Positions 63,540 through 64,000 of a stretch of DNA of 64,000 nucleotides are shown here, in pieces. The DNA comes from Streptomyces sp. SAJ15 (GTDB lineage: Bacteria; Actinomycetota; Actinomycetes; Streptomycetales; Streptomycetaceae). The notes below the pieces were generated by a model. It saw only the letters and a list, made by a program, of their open reading frames with translations, was not told the origin of the DNA and did not search any database. The DNA lies in NCBI RefSeq assembly GCF_007595705.1, contig NZ_NISY01000007.1, positions 186,001 to 250,000 of the forward strand, written 5' to 3'. Within the stretch, counting starts at the first letter, position 1, and every line of letters starts with the position of its first letter. Position numbers and translations under genes: made by a program.

Positions 63540-64000
63540 CTAAGCCCCCAGGCAGGACGGCCCGAGCAGCACCTTGAGATCGCCGAACAGGGCCGGGTCC
63601 GGGGTGACCCGGTGCCGGTCCAGCCGCAGCACCGTGGTCTTCCGGGCGCCCTGCAGCCTGATCCGCACCTCGGTCGAGCCCCGGTGGTGGGAGAGCACCT
63701 CACCCAGCTTCTCCACCAGGGGAGGGGTGACCTTCAGCGCCGGAATGGTGATCGTCACCGGGGCGTTGGCCGACGCCTCCGAGAGGTCCGGCACCATCAG
63801 CTCCATGGCGACCAGCCGCGGCACGTCCTCCCGCTTGTCCAGTCGGCCCTTCACGAACACCACGGCGTCCTCGACCAACTGGGTGGACACCAGCTGGTAG
63901 GTGGCGGGGAAGAACATGCAGTCGATGGAGCCGGCCAGGTCCTCCACCGTGGCGATCGCCCAGGCGTTGCCCTGCTTGGTCATCTTCCGCTGGAGGCCGG
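63540..64000 (-). CDS. dnaE: DNA polymerase III alpha subunit, C-terminal part (cut by window edge)
   Basis: The last 153 residues of the replicative polymerase. The frame is open to base 64000. KMTKQGNAWAIATVEDLAGS followed by IDCMFFPATYQLV is the conserved OB-fold domain of DnaE (DnaE1 type, ssDNA and clamp contacts), followed by VFVKGRLDKRED and a C-terminal helical/beta region ending KVLLGPSCLGA. The catalytic palm lies outside the window. Confidence 0.93.
   Translation of the reverse strand, partial: GLQRKMTKQGNAWAIATVEDLAGSIDCMFFPATYQLVSTQLVEDAVVFVKGRLDKREDVPRLVAMELMVPDLSEASANAPVTITIPALKVTPPLVEKLGEVLSHHRGSTEVRIRLQGARKTTVLRLDRHRVTPDPALFGDLKVLLGPSCLGA

Overview
The window is chromosomal DNA from a Streptomyces-type actinomycete. 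GC content is very high with strong third-position GC bias, GTG and TTG starts are common, many starts and stops overlap by 4 bases, and several -10 elements sit 6-8 bases before a start (leaderless mRNAs). The gene order (liv transporter, ANTAR regulator, tRNA-Leu, pyruvate kinase ... gltBD ... lgt, trpA/B/M/C, trpE, hisI ... hisF-priA-hisH-hisB-hisC-hisD ... dnaE) is, from memory, the order of the central Streptomyces core (S. coelicolor about SCO2009-SCO2064). Roughly 8-14 kb and 18-30 kb look like accessory blocks inserted into this core.

Region by region. 1-4.2 kb: the distal part of a branched-chain amino-acid ABC importer (livH partial, livM, livG, livF), ended by a 17-bp hairpin shared with a convergent ANTAR response regulator. 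4.9-6 kb: a small tRNA-like gene with anticodon CAA, then an HTH-LAGLIDADG protein. 6-10.3 kb: pyruvate kinase, a SIMPL-domain protein and a Tat-exported 5'-nucleotidase-like phosphoesterase with a possible PHO box. 10.4-14.4 kb: a coupled PLP decarboxylase / lysine-type N-hydroxylase pair (DesA/DesB-like, but without acyltransferase or synthetase) beside an orphan paralogue of the ATP synthase b subunit. 14.5-18.5 kb: aminopeptidase N, chorismate mutase, AraC regulator. 18.6-25.7 kb: a secreted GH101-type endo-alpha-N-acetylgalactosaminidase, an MBL-fold hydrolase, a secreted trypsin, a HExxH protein and an alpha/beta hydrolase. 25.8-30.1 kb: a GntR regulator with its probable operator, and a tightly coupled three-gene operon for an FAD-SLDH-like small subunit, a GMC oxidoreductase and a VioB/RebD-type ferritin-like protein. 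This operon is the best candidate for an undescribed enzyme system.

30.3-37.6 kb: glutamate synthase gltBD with a GlnR-like box upstream, then a VIT-family transporter. 37.8-55.2 kb: a leftward amino-acid biosynthesis block (lgt, DsbA-like protein, trpA, trpB, trpM, trpC, small membrane proteins, trpE, hisI, hisF, RidA, priA, hisH, a 54-aa membrane peptide, hisB, hisC, hisD). PriA is expected to serve both histidine and tryptophan synthesis. 55.3-64 kb: a membrane protein with an in-frame TTA codon, a Lon-N-domain protein, a YbaK-type deacylase, an unusually small gene for ribosomal protein bL37, a DUF2567-like membrane protein, an ABC exporter, an NYN-domain protein, a small basic peptide and the 3' end of dnaE.

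No insertion sequence, transposase, prophage gene, rRNA or CRISPR array was seen. Family assignments come from reading motifs and from memory of the families; no search was run.
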